64,000 nucleotides of DNA, taken from contig NZ_SCOT01000006.1 in assembly GCF_005502465.1 (NCBI RefSeq), positions 62,001-126,000 on the forward strand, read 5' to 3'. Within the stretch, counting starts at the first letter, position 1. Every line of letters starts with the position of its first letter. The position numbers were made by a program, and so were the translations under genes. The stretch is from Sphingopyxis sp. L1A2A (lineage in GTDB: Bacteria > Pseudomonadota > Alphaproteobacteria > Sphingomonadales > Sphingomonadaceae). Of the stretch, positions 1-11,349 are shown in pieces. The notes under the pieces are model-generated. The model was not told where the DNA came from and made no database searches. It saw only the letters and a list, made by a program, of their open reading frames with translations.

Positions 1-1
1 G

Positions 2-976
2 CGCGAACTGCTGGTGCTGACCCCGACGCACAGCACCAAGCCCGACGATCTGGCGCGGGTGATCAAGGGGCATCGCGGCGGCCCGATCCTGATCGTCCTG
101 CCAAAATGGCAGACCGGACGCCACCCCGAAAAAGCGGGCTGGTCGGGCAACGGCTTTCCGATCGCCCCGTCGCCCAAGCTGTTGCCACCGACCATAGGTT
201 CGATCGACAAGATCGCCAGCGAGCCACATGCGCGGGGCGCGGCGGCAACGGGCGTTTTCGGCGGGCGCGACGTCACGCTGCCGCTGCGCGGCCTGCGCGC
301 GCAGGTGGTGACCGCGGAGGGATATGAGACGCTGATCGGTTTCCCGCACGGCGGCGCGCTGCTCGCCAAGCGCCCGCGCGACGACATCTACATCCTGTCG
401 GACCCCGATTTCATCAACAATCTGGCCTTTTCGAGCCGCGATCGCGCCCGCACCGCGGCGATGCTGGTCGATGCGGTGGCCGAGGACGCCGACGCCGACG
501 GGCTTGCCTTTGACCTGACGCTCAACGGCTTCGGCAGCCAGCGGTCGCTGCTGCGCTTTGCCTTTGTGCCGCCGTTCATCGGCATCACCTTGTGCCTGAT
601 CGCCGCCGGGCTGCTTGCGCTGTGGCAGGCGTGGATGCGCTTCGGTCCGGCGCTGAAACCGGCGCGCGCGATTGCGGTGTCGAAAGCGGCGCTGATCGCC
701 AACAGCGCCGACCTGATCAAACAGGCGCGGCGCGAGCTCGACGGCGCCGACGCCTATGTCCGCAGCCAGCGCAGCGCGATCGCGCGGCGGCTGCACGCGC
801 CCGGCGGGCTCGACGAGGCAGCGACCGACCGCTGGATCGACAAGCATCTGGATGGCCACAGCGCGCTGTTTTCGGCGCTCGCGCGGCGGTTGCCGCTGGC
901 GCGCAATACCCATGAGTTTTTGGCAGACGCGCAGGCGCTGCACGACATCAGGAAGGATCTACTGCGTGACAGCTAA
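2..976 (+). CDS. DUF4350-like membrane protein, 5' end cut by window
   Basis: The reading frame is open from the first bases of the window, so the true start lies upstream. The visible part has a soluble region, then one hydrophobic segment encoded at about 565-640 ([17 protein letters not shown]), then a charged, probably cytoplasmic tail. This layout and the position just before a MoxR ATPase gene match DUF4350 proteins, which accompany MoxR/DUF58 operons. The stop codon overlaps the GTG start of the MoxR gene, which suggests translational coupling. The molecular role is unknown; a membrane partner of the MoxR system is an inference from context. The family call is from pattern and context only. 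Confidence 0.75.
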   Translation, partial: RELLVLTPTHSTKPDDLARVIKGHRGGPILIVLPKWQTGRHPEKAGWSGNGFPIAPSPKLLPPTIGSIDKIASEPHARGAAATGVFGGRDVTLPLRGLRAQVVTAEGYETLIGFPHGGALLAKRPRDDIYILSDPDFINNLAFSSRDRARTAAMLVDAVAEDADADGLAFDLTLNGFGSQRSLLRFAFVPPFIGITLCLIAAGLLALWQAWMRFGPALKPARAIAVSKAALIANSADLIKQARRELDGADAYVRSQRSAIARRLHAPGGLDEAATDRWIDKHLDGHSALFSALARRLPLARNTHEFLADAQALHDIRKDLLRDS

Positions 977-1931
977 CCCCATCGAAAGCGTCCAGGCGCT
1001 CGGCGCCGCGATCGAGGCCGAGGTCGCCAAGGTCGTGTTCGGGCAGGGTCCGCTGACCCGCATGGTGACGATCGCGCTGCTCGCGGGCGGCCATGTGCTG
1101 CTCGAAGGCCCGCCGGGAACCGCCAAGACCCTGCTCGCGCAAGCCTTCGCCCGCGCGACCGGCCTCGATTTCGGGCGCATCCAGTTCACGCCCGATTTGA
1201 TGCCTGGCGACATTTTGGGGTCGAACCTGTTCAATTTCCAGACGTCGAGCTTCACCCTGACCAAGGGGCCGATCTTTACCGAACTGCTGCTCGCCGACGA
1301 AATCAACCGCACCCCGCCGAAAACGCAGGCGGCGCTGCTCGAAGCGATGCAGGAACGCCGCGTGACGATCAACGGCGAGGCGCATGTGATGAGCCCGCGT
1401 TTCACCGTGCTGGCGACGCAAAATCCGATCGAACAGCAGGGCGTCTATCCGCTGCCCGAAGCGCAGCTCGACCGCTTCCTGTTCAAGCTGGTCGTCGACT
1501 ATCCCGCCGCCGACGAGGAGCGCCGCATCGTCGCCGATCATGGCGGGCGCTTCAAAAGCCCCGCGGTCGGCGATTTTGGGGTGACCGAAGTCGCCAATGC
1601 CCAGGCAATCGAGGCGGCGATCGACACCATCGCGACCGTCCGCCTGGCCGACGAGATCGTCGATTATATCGTCCGCCTCGTCCGCGCGACACGCGAGAGC
1701 GCCGATCTGGAGTGCGGGGCGTCCCCGCGCGCCGCGACGCTGCTGGCGCGCGCCGCCTGCGCCGCGGCGGCGCTCGACGGGCGCGACTATGTGATCCCCG
1801 ACGACATCCAGCGGCTGGCGTCAGGCGTGCTGCGCCACCGCGTCATCCTGTCGGCGGCCGCCGAGATCGAGGGCCGGGGCGTCGAACAGGTCGTCGCCGC
1901 GCTGCTCGACCGCGAAGAAGTGCCGCGGTGA
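966..1931 (+). CDS. MoxR family AAA+ ATPase
   Basis: This is a 321-residue AAA+ ATPase of the MoxR class, thought to act as a chaperone that inserts cofactors or assembles complexes. The Walker A motif GPPGTAKT is at residues 48-55, the Walker B stretch [12 protein letters not shown] at about 104-115, and a sensor-1-like segment [12 protein letters not shown] follows. The GTG start at 966 is chosen because the protein then begins just before the conserved N-terminal helix; it overlaps the upstream gene by 11 bp. The stop overlaps the next GTG by 4 bp. MoxR ATPases typically work with DUF58/VWA partners, and one is encoded next. Confidence 0.93.
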   Translation: MTANPIESVQALGAAIEAEVAKVVFGQGPLTRMVTIALLAGGHVLLEGPPGTAKTLLAQAFARATGLDFGRIQFTPDLMPGDILGSNLFNFQTSSFTLTKGPIFTELLLADEINRTPPKTQAALLEAMQERRVTINGEAHVMSPRFTVLATQNPIEQQGVYPLPEAQLDRFLFKLVVDYPAADEERRIVADHGGRFKSPAVGDFGVTEVANAQAIEAAIDTIATVRLADEIVDYIVRLVRATRESADLECGASPRAATLLARAACAAAALDGRDYVIPDDIQRLASGVLRHRVILSAAAEIEGRGVEQVVAALLDREEVPR

Positions 1932-3256
1932 TCTATCCGACCCGCCGGGCGATCTATCTGCTGCTGCTCGGCGCCCCGATGGCGCTCGCGCTCGGGCTGG
2001 TGCGGCCCGAGCTGTGGCTCGTCGCGCCCGGCTGGATCGGGGTCATCGCCGCGTGCCTGATCCTCGACACGATTGCCGGCGCCAATCCGCGCCACCTCAG
2101 CCTCGACGCACGTTTTCCGCACCAGGTCGGGGTCGGCGACGCCTTTGACCTCTCGCTTGCTGCCAGCGGCGGCGCGGTGCCGCCGCGCGCCGAACTGGCG
2201 CTCGCGCTCGACGATCGGCTCGCCGAAGGCGGACGGCTGGCGAGCGACATGCGCGCCGTCGCGGTCGATGGCGGCGCCGCGCGCACGCTGGCCCGCACGC
2301 TTTCGCTCACGGCGTCGCGGCGCGGGCAGGCGCTGGTCGAGGCGCTGTGGATCCGCTGGGCCGGGCCGCTCGGCCTCGTCTGGAAACAGCGCAAATTTGC
2401 CATCGGCGGTGCGATCAGCGTCGTCCCCAGCCTGCGCGCGGTGACCGAGGAAGGCAGCCGGTTGTTCCAGCGCGACAGCTGGTTCGGGCTGCGCCAGCAA
2501 CGCCTGCGCGGCGAAGGCACCGAATTTGAGGCGCTCGCCGAATATCAGCCCGGGATGGACCGCCGCGCGATCGACTGGAACGCGTCGGCGCGCCACGTCA
2601 AACTGCTGGCCAAGGAATATCGCGTCGAGCGCGACAACCGCGTTGTCCTGGCGATCGACAGCGGGCGGACGATGGCCGAACCGGTCGGCGGCATGCCGCG
2701 CGTCGACCGCGCGGTGTCGGCGGCGCTGCTGCTCGCCTATGTCGGGCTGAAACTGAATGACCGGATCAGCCTGTTTTCGTTCGCGGCCAAGCCGCAGGCG
2801 CTGACCCCCGCCTATATGCATACCCAGGATTTCCCGGCCCTGCAGCGCGCCGCGAGCCTGATCGACTATGCCCATGTCGAAAGCAATTTCACCCTCGCCC
2901 TCACCACCTTGTCGGCGCAGCTCAGCCGCCGCTCGCTGATCATCCTGTTCACCGAATTCACCGATGCGACGAGCGCCGACCTGATGATCCGCGCCGCGGG
3001 ACGGCTGGCCAGGAAGCACCGGCTGCTGTTCGTCGTCATCAAGGATGACGAGGTCGAAAGCGAGGAACGCCGCCGCCCCGAAACCGGCGCCGACGTCACC
3101 AGGTCGAACGTCGCGGCGGCGATGCTGCGCGATCGTCAGCTGGTGATCGCGCGGCTCCAGCGGCTGGGCGCCGACGTCGTCGAAGTGCCCGCCGACGCGA
3201 TGGGGGCGAGCGCGGTCGAGGCCTATCTGGGCATCAAACGGGCCGGTACCCTATGA
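1928..3256 (+). CDS. DUF58 domain-containing protein (VWA-like MoxR partner)
   Basis: This is a 442-residue protein with two N-terminal hydrophobic segments (about residues 7-45), consistent with membrane anchoring. The DUF58 signature [11 protein letters not shown] lies near residues 212-222. It is followed by a von Willebrand A-like fold beginning [11 protein letters not shown]. The GTG start overlaps the MoxR stop by 4 bp. DUF58 proteins are standard partners of MoxR ATPases and are thought to receive or present the client. The MIDAS-like aspartate is present in the DSGRT segment. The next gene begins inside the stop codon (ATGA overlap), so the five genes probably form one transcript. Confidence 0.92.
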   Translation: MIYPTRRAIYLLLLGAPMALALGLVRPELWLVAPGWIGVIAACLILDTIAGANPRHLSLDARFPHQVGVGDAFDLSLAASGGAVPPRAELALALDDRLAEGGRLASDMRAVAVDGGAARTLARTLSLTASRRGQALVEALWIRWAGPLGLVWKQRKFAIGGAISVVPSLRAVTEEGSRLFQRDSWFGLRQQRLRGEGTEFEALAEYQPGMDRRAIDWNASARHVKLLAKEYRVERDNRVVLAIDSGRTMAEPVGGMPRVDRAVSAALLLAYVGLKLNDRISLFSFAAKPQALTPAYMHTQDFPALQRAASLIDYAHVESNFTLALTTLSAQLSRRSLIILFTEFTDATSADLMIRAAGRLARKHRLLFVVIKDDEVESEERRRPETGADVTRSNVAAAMLRDRQLVIARLQRLGADVVEVPADAMGASAVEAYLGIKRAGTL

Positions 3257-4293
3257 CCCCCGCGACCTCCACCACCCGCGCGCTCGATGCGCCGAGCTTT
3301 TCGACCAGCCGCTTTCGCGCCGAACGCGAAGCCGACTGGATCGCCTTCGACCTGCTGCTGACCAAGCTGGAGAAAAAGGGTGCCAAGGCGCTGACCAGCG
3401 ATGAACTGCTGCAACTGCCTTTGCTCTACCGCGCCACGTTATCGTCGCTGTCGATCGCGCGCGCGACCAGCCTCGACAAGGCGCTGCTCGATCATCTCGA
3501 GGCGCTGTCGATCCGCGGCTATTTCCTGGTTTACGGGGTGCGCGAGAGCCGCCGCAACCGTCTGCGCCGCTTCTTCCTCTACGACTGGCCCGCCGCGGTC
3601 CGGTCGGTGTGGAAAGAGACGATCATCATTTCGCTGATCATCCTGCTCGGCGCGTTGACCAGCTATTCGCTCGTCGCGAGCAACCCCGAATGGTATTTCA
3701 ACTTCGTCGATGAGGAGATGGCGGGCGGGCGCGATCCGCGCGCGACCGCCGAATTTCTGAAATCGACGCTGGGCCAGGGCAAGGCGGCGGCCGGCGACAG
3801 CGAAAGCGGCCTCCACGTCTTTGCGACCTATCTCTTCACCCACAACAGCCGGGTGTCGATCCTGTCCTTTGCGCTGGGCTTTGCCTTTGGCGTGCCGACG
3901 ATGATGCTCGAATATTATCAGGGCATCGGGCTGGGCGCGATGATCGCGGTGTTCGCAGGCAAGGGGCTGGGTTTCGATTTCGGCGGCTGGCTGTTCATCC
4001 ATGGCACCACCGAGCTGTTCGCGGCGGCGCTGTCGGGCGCCGCGGGGCTGCGCATCGGCACCGCGGTCGTCTTTCCCGGCGCCAAGGACCGGTTGCAGGC
4101 CGCCGCCGACGCCGGGCGGACCGCGGGCAAGGTGATGGTCGGGGTCATATTGATGCTGTTCGCGGCCGGGCTGCTCGAAGGATTCGGGCGCCAGCTGATC
4201 ACCGACACGATGCTGCGCTATGCGATCGGCTCGCTGATGCTGCTCGCCTGGATCGCCTATTATTACATCCCGCGGCGCGAGGATGTCACATGA
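3253..4293 (+). CDS. Stage II sporulation protein M (SpoIIM)-like membrane protein
   Basis: This is a 346-residue polytopic membrane protein. A soluble N-terminal part of about 110 residues is followed by a hydrophobic segment (IIISLIILLGALTSYSLVA), an extracytoplasmic loop, and several further segments, one starting near ILSFALGFAFGVPTM. The profile matches the SpoIIM/DUF95 family. In non-sporulating bacteria this family sits in MoxR-DUF58-RDD operons and has no sporulation role. The gene overlaps its neighbours by 4 bp on both sides. Function in this setting is unknown; it probably forms the membrane part of the MoxR system. Confidence 0.88.
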   Translation: MTPATSTTRALDAPSFSTSRFRAEREADWIAFDLLLTKLEKKGAKALTSDELLQLPLLYRATLSSLSIARATSLDKALLDHLEALSIRGYFLVYGVRESRRNRLRRFFLYDWPAAVRSVWKETIIISLIILLGALTSYSLVASNPEWYFNFVDEEMAGGRDPRATAEFLKSTLGQGKAAAGDSESGLHVFATYLFTHNSRVSILSFALGFAFGVPTMMLEYYQGIGLGAMIAVFAGKGLGFDFGGWLFIHGTTELFAAALSGAAGLRIGTAVVFPGAKDRLQAAADAGRTAGKVMVGVILMLFAAGLLEGFGRQLITDTMLRYAIGSLMLLAWIAYYYIPRREDVT

Positions 4294-5159
4294 CCGCCGC
4301 CGCCACCAACGCCAAGCTGCAAGCGGCGGGCGCCAAGAAAATCCGCCAGTTCATTACCCCGGAGGGGGTCGACCTGGAATTGAAGATCGCCAGTTCGGGG
4401 CTGCGCTTCGGCGCGCTGATGATCGATGTCGTGATCATGCTGCTGGTGCTGATCCTGTTCACGCTGCTGATCGCATGGTTGGCGCCCGCCGCCGACGGCG
4501 AGCTGACGACGATCGTGTGGATGCTCGGCGCCTTTGTCCTGCGCACCTTCTGGTTCATCGGCTTCGAGCTCGGCTCGCGCGCCGCGACCCCGGGCAAGCG
4601 GTTGATGGGCATCCGCGTCGTCGCGCGCGACGGCGGCCGCCTGACCGCCGATGCGGTGGTGGCGCGCAACCTGATCCGCGAGCTTGAACTGTTCCTGCCG
4701 CTGATGATGCTGGGGGTCAGTGCTGCCGAGGATATGGCATCGACCTGGACCATCGTTGCCGGGGTCGCATGGTCGCTGACGCTCAGCCTATTCCTGCTGT
4801 TCAATCGCGACCGGATGCGGATGGGCGACCTGATCGCCGGCACCTGGGTGGTGATGGCACGGCGCGCCAAGCTGGACGCCGACATCGCGGTCGATGCAGC
4901 GGGCGACGCGATGCTGTTCAGCGAGGCCGAGCTGGCGGTCTATGGCATCTTCGAACTGCAGGAGCTCGAACGCGTGCTGCGCGGCCGCGATCCGCGCGCG
5001 ATGCGCGAGGTTGCCGACGCGATCCGCGCCAAGATCGGCCGCCCGGTCGCCGAAGAGGATGACGTGTTCCTGCTGAGCTATTATCGCCAGCTCAAATCCC
5101 GGCTCGAACGCAAATTGCTGTTCGGCAAACGGCGCGAGGATAAATATGCCAGTGACTGA
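4290..5159 (+). CDS. RDD family membrane protein
   Basis: This 289-residue protein has an RDD domain near the N-terminus. A first membrane segment (LMIDVVIMLLVLILFTLLIA) is followed by a second containing LRTFWFIGFELG and the typical motif ATPGKRLMGIRVV. The C-terminal third is hydrophilic and charged. RDD proteins are small integral membrane proteins of largely unknown role, some proposed as ion antiporters. Here the gene starts within the stop of the SpoIIM-like gene and its 3' end overlaps the nitroreductase start by 14 bp. Confidence 0.9.
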   Translation: MTAAATNAKLQAAGAKKIRQFITPEGVDLELKIASSGLRFGALMIDVVIMLLVLILFTLLIAWLAPAADGELTTIVWMLGAFVLRTFWFIGFELGSRAATPGKRLMGIRVVARDGGRLTADAVVARNLIRELELFLPLMMLGVSAAEDMASTWTIVAGVAWSLTLSLFLLFNRDRMRMGDLIAGTWVVMARRAKLDADIAVDAAGDAMLFSEAELAVYGIFELQELERVLRGRDPRAMREVADAIRAKIGRPVAEEDDVFLLSYYRQLKSRLERKLLFGKRREDKYASD

Positions 5160-5835
5160 CCAGCTTTCCGTAACCGCCGCCCTGCACCAGCGGCGATCGA
5201 TCCGCAAATTTACCGATCAGCCCGTCGATCCCGCGCTGCTCCAGGACATTTTTGCCGCGGCGCAGCGCGCGCCATCGGGCGGCAACCTCCAGCCGTGGCA
5301 GGCGACGCTGCTGACCGGCGACCCGTGGCAGGCGGTGCAGGACGCGGTCGCCGCGCGGCTGGCGATGGGGCGCGCGGGATATGAGCCCGAGTATGACATT
5401 TACCCCAAGGGACTGACCGATCCGTGGGAAGCGCGGCGGTTCGGGGTGGGCGAGGGGCTTTATGCCGCGCTCGGCATCCCGCGTGAGGACAAGGCGGGGC
5501 GGCTCGCTCAGTTCGTGGAGAATTACCGGGGTTTCGGCGCACCGGTGATGCTTTTCCTGCATTGCTCGCGCATCATGGGGCCGCCGCAATGGGCGGACAT
5601 GGGCATGTGGCTGCAATCGGTGATGCTGCTGCTCGTCGAGGCCGGGCTCGCCAGCTGCCCGCAGGAATGTTGGGCGATGTACGGGCGGACGGTGCGGCAA
5701 GCGCTGGCGCTGGACGACGACCAGATTTTGTTCACCGGGCTGGCGATCGGCTATGCCGATGCCGATGCGGCGGTGAACCAGTGGCCGGTGCCGCGCGTTG
5801 CACCGAATGATGTGATTGATTGGCAGGGATTTTGA
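5146..5835 (+). CDS. Nitroreductase family protein
   Basis: This 229-residue protein belongs to the FMN-dependent nitroreductase fold. The N-terminal motif RRSIRKFTDQPVD and the segment AAQRAPSGGNLQPW form the typical flavin-binding start. WADMGMWLQSVMLLLVEAGL is the conserved dimer helix, and FTGLAIGYADADAAVN closes the FMN site. Members reduce nitroaromatics, quinones or enones with NAD(P)H; the substrate cannot be told here. The start codon lies inside the RDD gene (14 bp overlap). It may share the operon transcript without sharing the MoxR function. Confidence 0.9.
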   Translation: MPVTDQLSVTAALHQRRSIRKFTDQPVDPALLQDIFAAAQRAPSGGNLQPWQATLLTGDPWQAVQDAVAARLAMGRAGYEPEYDIYPKGLTDPWEARRFGVGEGLYAALGIPREDKAGRLAQFVENYRGFGAPVMLFLHCSRIMGPPQWADMGMWLQSVMLLLVEAGLASCPQECWAMYGRTVRQALALDDDQILFTGLAIGYADADAAVNQWPVPRVAPNDVIDWQGF

Positions 5836-5837
5836 GG

Positions 5838-6344
5838 ATGACAGCGCGGCGGATGTGGACACAAATTGGCTTGGTGCTGCCGGTGATGCTGGCGGTTGCC
5901 GGATGCGCTGCGGTCCCGACCGCGGCGCCGCCACCGCCGCGCCCGGCACCCATCGCCGCCGCGCCGACCCCCGCCCCGCTGCGGACACCAACCCGCGGCT
6001 GGGAGGATCGCGCCGTCGATGCCGGCGCGTGGCGCTATGACGCGGGGGGCCGCGCCGCTACGTTCGTCCCGACGGGCGGCGCGGGGCCGCTGCTGACGAT
6101 GGCGTGCAGCGGCGGCGGCATCCGCCTGACCTCGGCGCTCGCGGGCAATGTCAGCTTGCGGACCAGCGCCGGGACCGACCAGATCCGCTTCGACGGCGGC
6201 AATGCGACCCTGCCCAACCGCGACCCGCGGCTCGACCGCATCGCGTTCAGCCGCGGACGGTTTGCGCTGGAGACCCCAAGCGGCGGCGCGTTGACGTTGC
6301 CGGTGCAGTCCGAAATCGGACGGGTGATCGAGGATTGCCGGTAA
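5838..6344 (+). CDS. Putative lipoprotein, unknown function
   Basis: The 168-residue product starts with a signal sequence ending in a lipobox (LAVAG followed by Cys), then a Pro/Ala-rich linker. A compact C-terminal domain has a pattern of alternating hydrophobic residues, probably beta-rich. I recognise no enzymatic motif. The ATG at 5838 is preferred because an AGGGA stretch lies about 8 bp upstream; a TTG at 5820 in the same frame would overlap the nitroreductase gene. It is likely the last gene of the operon, since a large palindromic element follows directly. Confidence 0.7.
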   Translation: MTARRMWTQIGLVLPVMLAVAGCAAVPTAAPPPPRPAPIAAAPTPAPLRTPTRGWEDRAVDAGAWRYDAGGRAATFVPTGGAGPLLTMACSGGGIRLTSALAGNVSLRTSAGTDQIRFDGGNATLPNRDPRLDRIAFSRGRFALETPSGGALTLPVQSEIGRVIEDCR

Positions 6345-6348
6345 AGAA

Positions 6349-6485
6349 AATCCTCCCTGTCGCGAAGCGATGGGGAGGGGGACCGCCGCCGTAGGCGGTG
6401 GTGGAGGGGCGACACCCTAGCGTCATTGCCCCTCCGTCAGCACTTCGCGCTGCCACCTCCCCATCGCTACGCGACAGGGAGGATT
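6349..6485. repeat. Intergenic palindromic element, AATCCTCCCTGTCGC family, copy 1
   Basis: Two 30-bp arms at 6349-6378 and 6456-6485 are inverted repeats with one mismatch. The centre is also partly self-complementary (GGAGGGGC and CCCCTCC). A second copy of the same family is at 40833-40969. It sits between two convergent genes and could act as a bidirectional terminator or a non-autonomous mobile repeat. Confidence 0.9.
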
Positions 6486-6490
6486 GGAGG

Positions 6491-6949
6491 TTAACCCCCC
6501 AGTTGCACCGTGCCGCCCTTGATCCAGCCCCAGCGGCATGGCCCCTGATATTCGCGGGCGTTGCGGACCGATTTGCCGACCCCGCACATGTCGGGATCGG
6601 TCCCGGGGGCGGCAAAGACGACCCCGAACCACGCGTCATTCTCGGCGGCTTCGCACAGCGACACATTGGCACCGCCGGCCAGCTTCGCCTTGACCGCGCG
6701 CGTTTCGCCGGGCGCCCAGAACACGTCGGTGCCGCCGGGCTTGACCCGGCTGATGCTCGAACAGGCGGGCAGGCTTGGCCCCTCGGTGCCGACCATCACC
6801 GCCCGCGTCGCGAGCGGCTCACCGCTGACGACGGGCGCATTTTCGGCGGGCGGCGCGGGCTGGCTGCACGCGGCGAGCGGCAACGCCAGCGCGGCGATCA
6901 GCGCCCGAAACGGACGGGACGAAAAGCGGGGGGGAGGGTTGGTTTGCAT
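6491..6949 (-). CDS. Putative lipoprotein, unknown function
   Basis: The 152-residue product begins with a basic region and hydrophobic stretch (FRALIAALALPLAAC) that fits a lipoprotein signal with Cys near residue 28. The mature part contains several Cys residues (ACSS, SLCEA, DMCGVG, GPCRWGW) that could form disulfides in the periplasm. I do not recognise the family. It is read away from gyrB, with about 106 bp between the two start codons. Its stop lies 5 bp from the palindromic element. Confidence 0.7.
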   Translation of the reverse strand: MQTNPPPRFSSRPFRALIAALALPLAACSQPAPPAENAPVVSGEPLATRAVMVGTEGPSLPACSSISRVKPGGTDVFWAPGETRAVKAKLAGGANVSLCEAAENDAWFGVVFAAPGTDPDMCGVGKSVRNAREYQGPCRWGWIKGGTVQLGG

Positions 6950-6962
6950 GTCCCGAATCTAG

Positions 6963-9632
<2,670 letters not shown>

Positions 9633-9700
9633 TTTCGATTGGTTCCGCTGAAACGGCGCCGATTCCAACCTCCGGACGCAAATAGACGTCAGTCCAACGC

Positions 9701-9734
9701 GCGGTGGCTTGCCTTGCCGGACCACCGCTGCTTT
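9701..9734 (+). terminator. Possible terminator hairpin after gyrB
   Basis: GCGGTGG at 9701-9707 pairs with CCACCGC at 9722-9728, followed by TGCTTTTGG. The loop is long and the T-run short, so this is a weak candidate. Confidence 0.35.
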
Positions 9735-9763
9735 TGGCCCTCCCACGAAAAGGGGATGATGTC

Positions 9764-10165
9764 ATGCGGGTCTTTTCAGCCATGCTGATGCCGCTTCTGC
9801 TCACGGTTTCAGCCGCCGCGCAGGAAGTCGAAGTCACGAACGCGAGCATCGTCGAGATCGATGCTGAAACCGAAATCGGTGGCGGCATGGCCAGCTATTA
9901 TGGCCGCGAACTCGCGGGCAACCGCACTGCGAGCGGCGAACGCTTCGATCCCGGCCAGCTGACCGCGGCCCACCGCACTCTGCCCTTCGGCAGCATGGTG
10001 CGCGTCACCAATACCGCCAACGGCGACAGCGTGATCGTCCGCATCAACGACCGCGGCCCCTTTGCCCACGGCCGCGTGATCGACATCAGCCACGCCGCCG
10101 CGCGCGAAATCGGCATGCACCGCAGCGGCACAGCGCGGGTTCGCATGGCGTTGCTCGACGATTGA
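9764..10165 (+). CDS. RlpA-like septal ring protein / DPBB domain protein
   Basis: The 133-residue product has a signal peptide ending near VSAAAQ and a double-psi beta-barrel domain of the RlpA type. Recognisable motifs are MASYYGRELAGNRTASGE, the segment LPFGSMVRVTN, and VRINDRGPFAHGRVIDIS, which carries the conserved Asp. RlpA homologues cleave or bind naked glycan strands at the septum. This protein is short and has no SPOR domain. The ATG at 9764 is chosen because AAGGGG lies 8 bp upstream and the signal peptide starts there; an earlier in-frame start at 9704 would add an unlikely leader. Confidence 0.85.
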   Translation: MRVFSAMLMPLLLTVSAAAQEVEVTNASIVEIDAETEIGGGMASYYGRELAGNRTASGERFDPGQLTAAHRTLPFGSMVRVTNTANGDSVIVRINDRGPFAHGRVIDISHAAAREIGMHRSGTARVRMALLDD

Positions 10166-10213
10166 TTGGCGCAGAGTATCGGTCGGGTAACGACCAGTTG
10201 CGGACATTCTTCT

Positions 10214-10322
10214 CCCCTCCCTTCCAGGGAGGGGTCGGGGGTGGGTGGCCGCCGAAGGCGGCGCTCTGCCTCGGCTCGCTAGCGCTCGCACCCACCCCTA
10301 ACCCCTCCCTGAAAGGGAGGGG
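10214..10322. repeat. Intergenic palindromic element, CCCCTCCCT family
   Basis: Each end carries a self-complementary block (CCCCTCCCT-NNN-AGGGAGGGG at about 10214-10234 and 10302-10322). The blocks are linked by inverted GGGGTGGGTG / CACCCACCCC arms. The element lies between convergent rlpA-like and glutaminase genes, where a folded RNA could end transcription from both sides. Confidence 0.85.
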
Positions 10323-10366
10323 AACGTCTTAAATCCACCCCATATCGGACATTCGCCGCCAATTGG

Positions 10367-11296
10367 TCAGTCGAACACCGACCATCCCGCCGCATAGGCG
10401 AAATGTTCGAGCGCCACCGCGCCAGCGAGCGACGTGCCGGCGTCATTCAGCCCCGGCGACCACACCGCGATCGATCCCTGCCCCGGCGCGATGCACAATA
10501 TGCCGCCGCCGACCCCGCTCTTGCCCGGCAGACCGACGCGGAAGGCGAATTCGCCCGAATTGTCATAATGGCCGCACAGCATCATGATCGCGTTGATCCG
10601 CCGCGCGCGGTGCGGCTCGACCAGCTGCTCGCCAGTCAACGGATCGCGGCCCTCCATCGCCAGGAACAGCCCGGCGCGCGCGAGTTGGCGACAGCTCATC
10701 GCGATCGCGCATTGGCGGAAATAGACGCCGACGACGGTTTCGACCGGGTGCTGCAGGTTGCCGAAGGCATCCATGAAATGTGCGAGGCTGCGATTGCGCG
10801 CACCGGTTGCGGATTCGGAAAAGGCGACGTCGAAGTCGATCGCAACGCTATCGTCGCCCGCCCGCGCGCGCATGAAATCGACAATTTCTTCTGCCACGGC
10901 GTCGCCGTCGCGCCCGTCGATCAGCCGGTCGGTGGTCGCAATCGCCCCCGCGTTGATCAGCGGATTGCGCGGGATGCCGGCCTCGTTTTCGAGCTGGACG
11001 ATCGAGTTGAAGGCGCTGCCCGACGGCTCGCGCCCGACGCTGTCCCACAGGTCGCTGCCGACGCGGCGCAGCGCAAGCGCCAGCGTAAACACCTTCGACA
11101 CCGACTGGATCGAAAACGCCTCGTCGGCGTCGCCCGCCGTGTGGACCGTCCCGTCGGGCAGCGCGAGCGCGAAACCCAGCTTGTTCGGATCCACCTGCGC
11201 CAACGCCGGAATATAGTCGGCGACCCGCCCCTGGCCAAGCTGCGCGGCGGCCAGCGTCATGGCTTCGTCGATGTGGCGGCGCAGATCGTCGGTCAT
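10367..11296 (-). CDS. glsA: Glutaminase A
   Basis: This 309-residue enzyme hydrolyses glutamine to glutamate and ammonia. It belongs to the serine-dependent beta-lactamase-fold glutaminases, with the catalytic motif [10 protein letters not shown] near residue 65. Other family signatures are [18 protein letters not shown] and [20 protein letters not shown]. Length matches the family (about 305-310). It is transcribed alone, divergently from the helicase gene, with 53 bp between start codons. Confidence 0.95.
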   Translation of the reverse strand: MTDDLRRHIDEAMTLAAAQLGQGRVADYIPALAQVDPNKLGFALALPDGTVHTAGDADEAFSIQSVSKVFTLALALRRVGSDLWDSVGREPSGSAFNSIVQLENEAGIPRNPLINAGAIATTDRLIDGRDGDAVAEEIVDFMRARAGDDSVAIDFDVAFSESATGARNRSLAHFMDAFGNLQHPVETVVGVYFRQCAIAMSCRQLARAGLFLAMEGRDPLTGEQLVEPHRARRINAIMMLCGHYDNSGEFAFRVGLPGKSGVGGGILCIAPGQGSIAVWSPGLNDAGTSLAGAVALEHFAYAAGWSVFD

Positions 11297-11349
11297 GGCG
11301 ACCGCCTAGCATAGTTGCTCACGCGATGCGCCTGTGACACGACAGGCCG

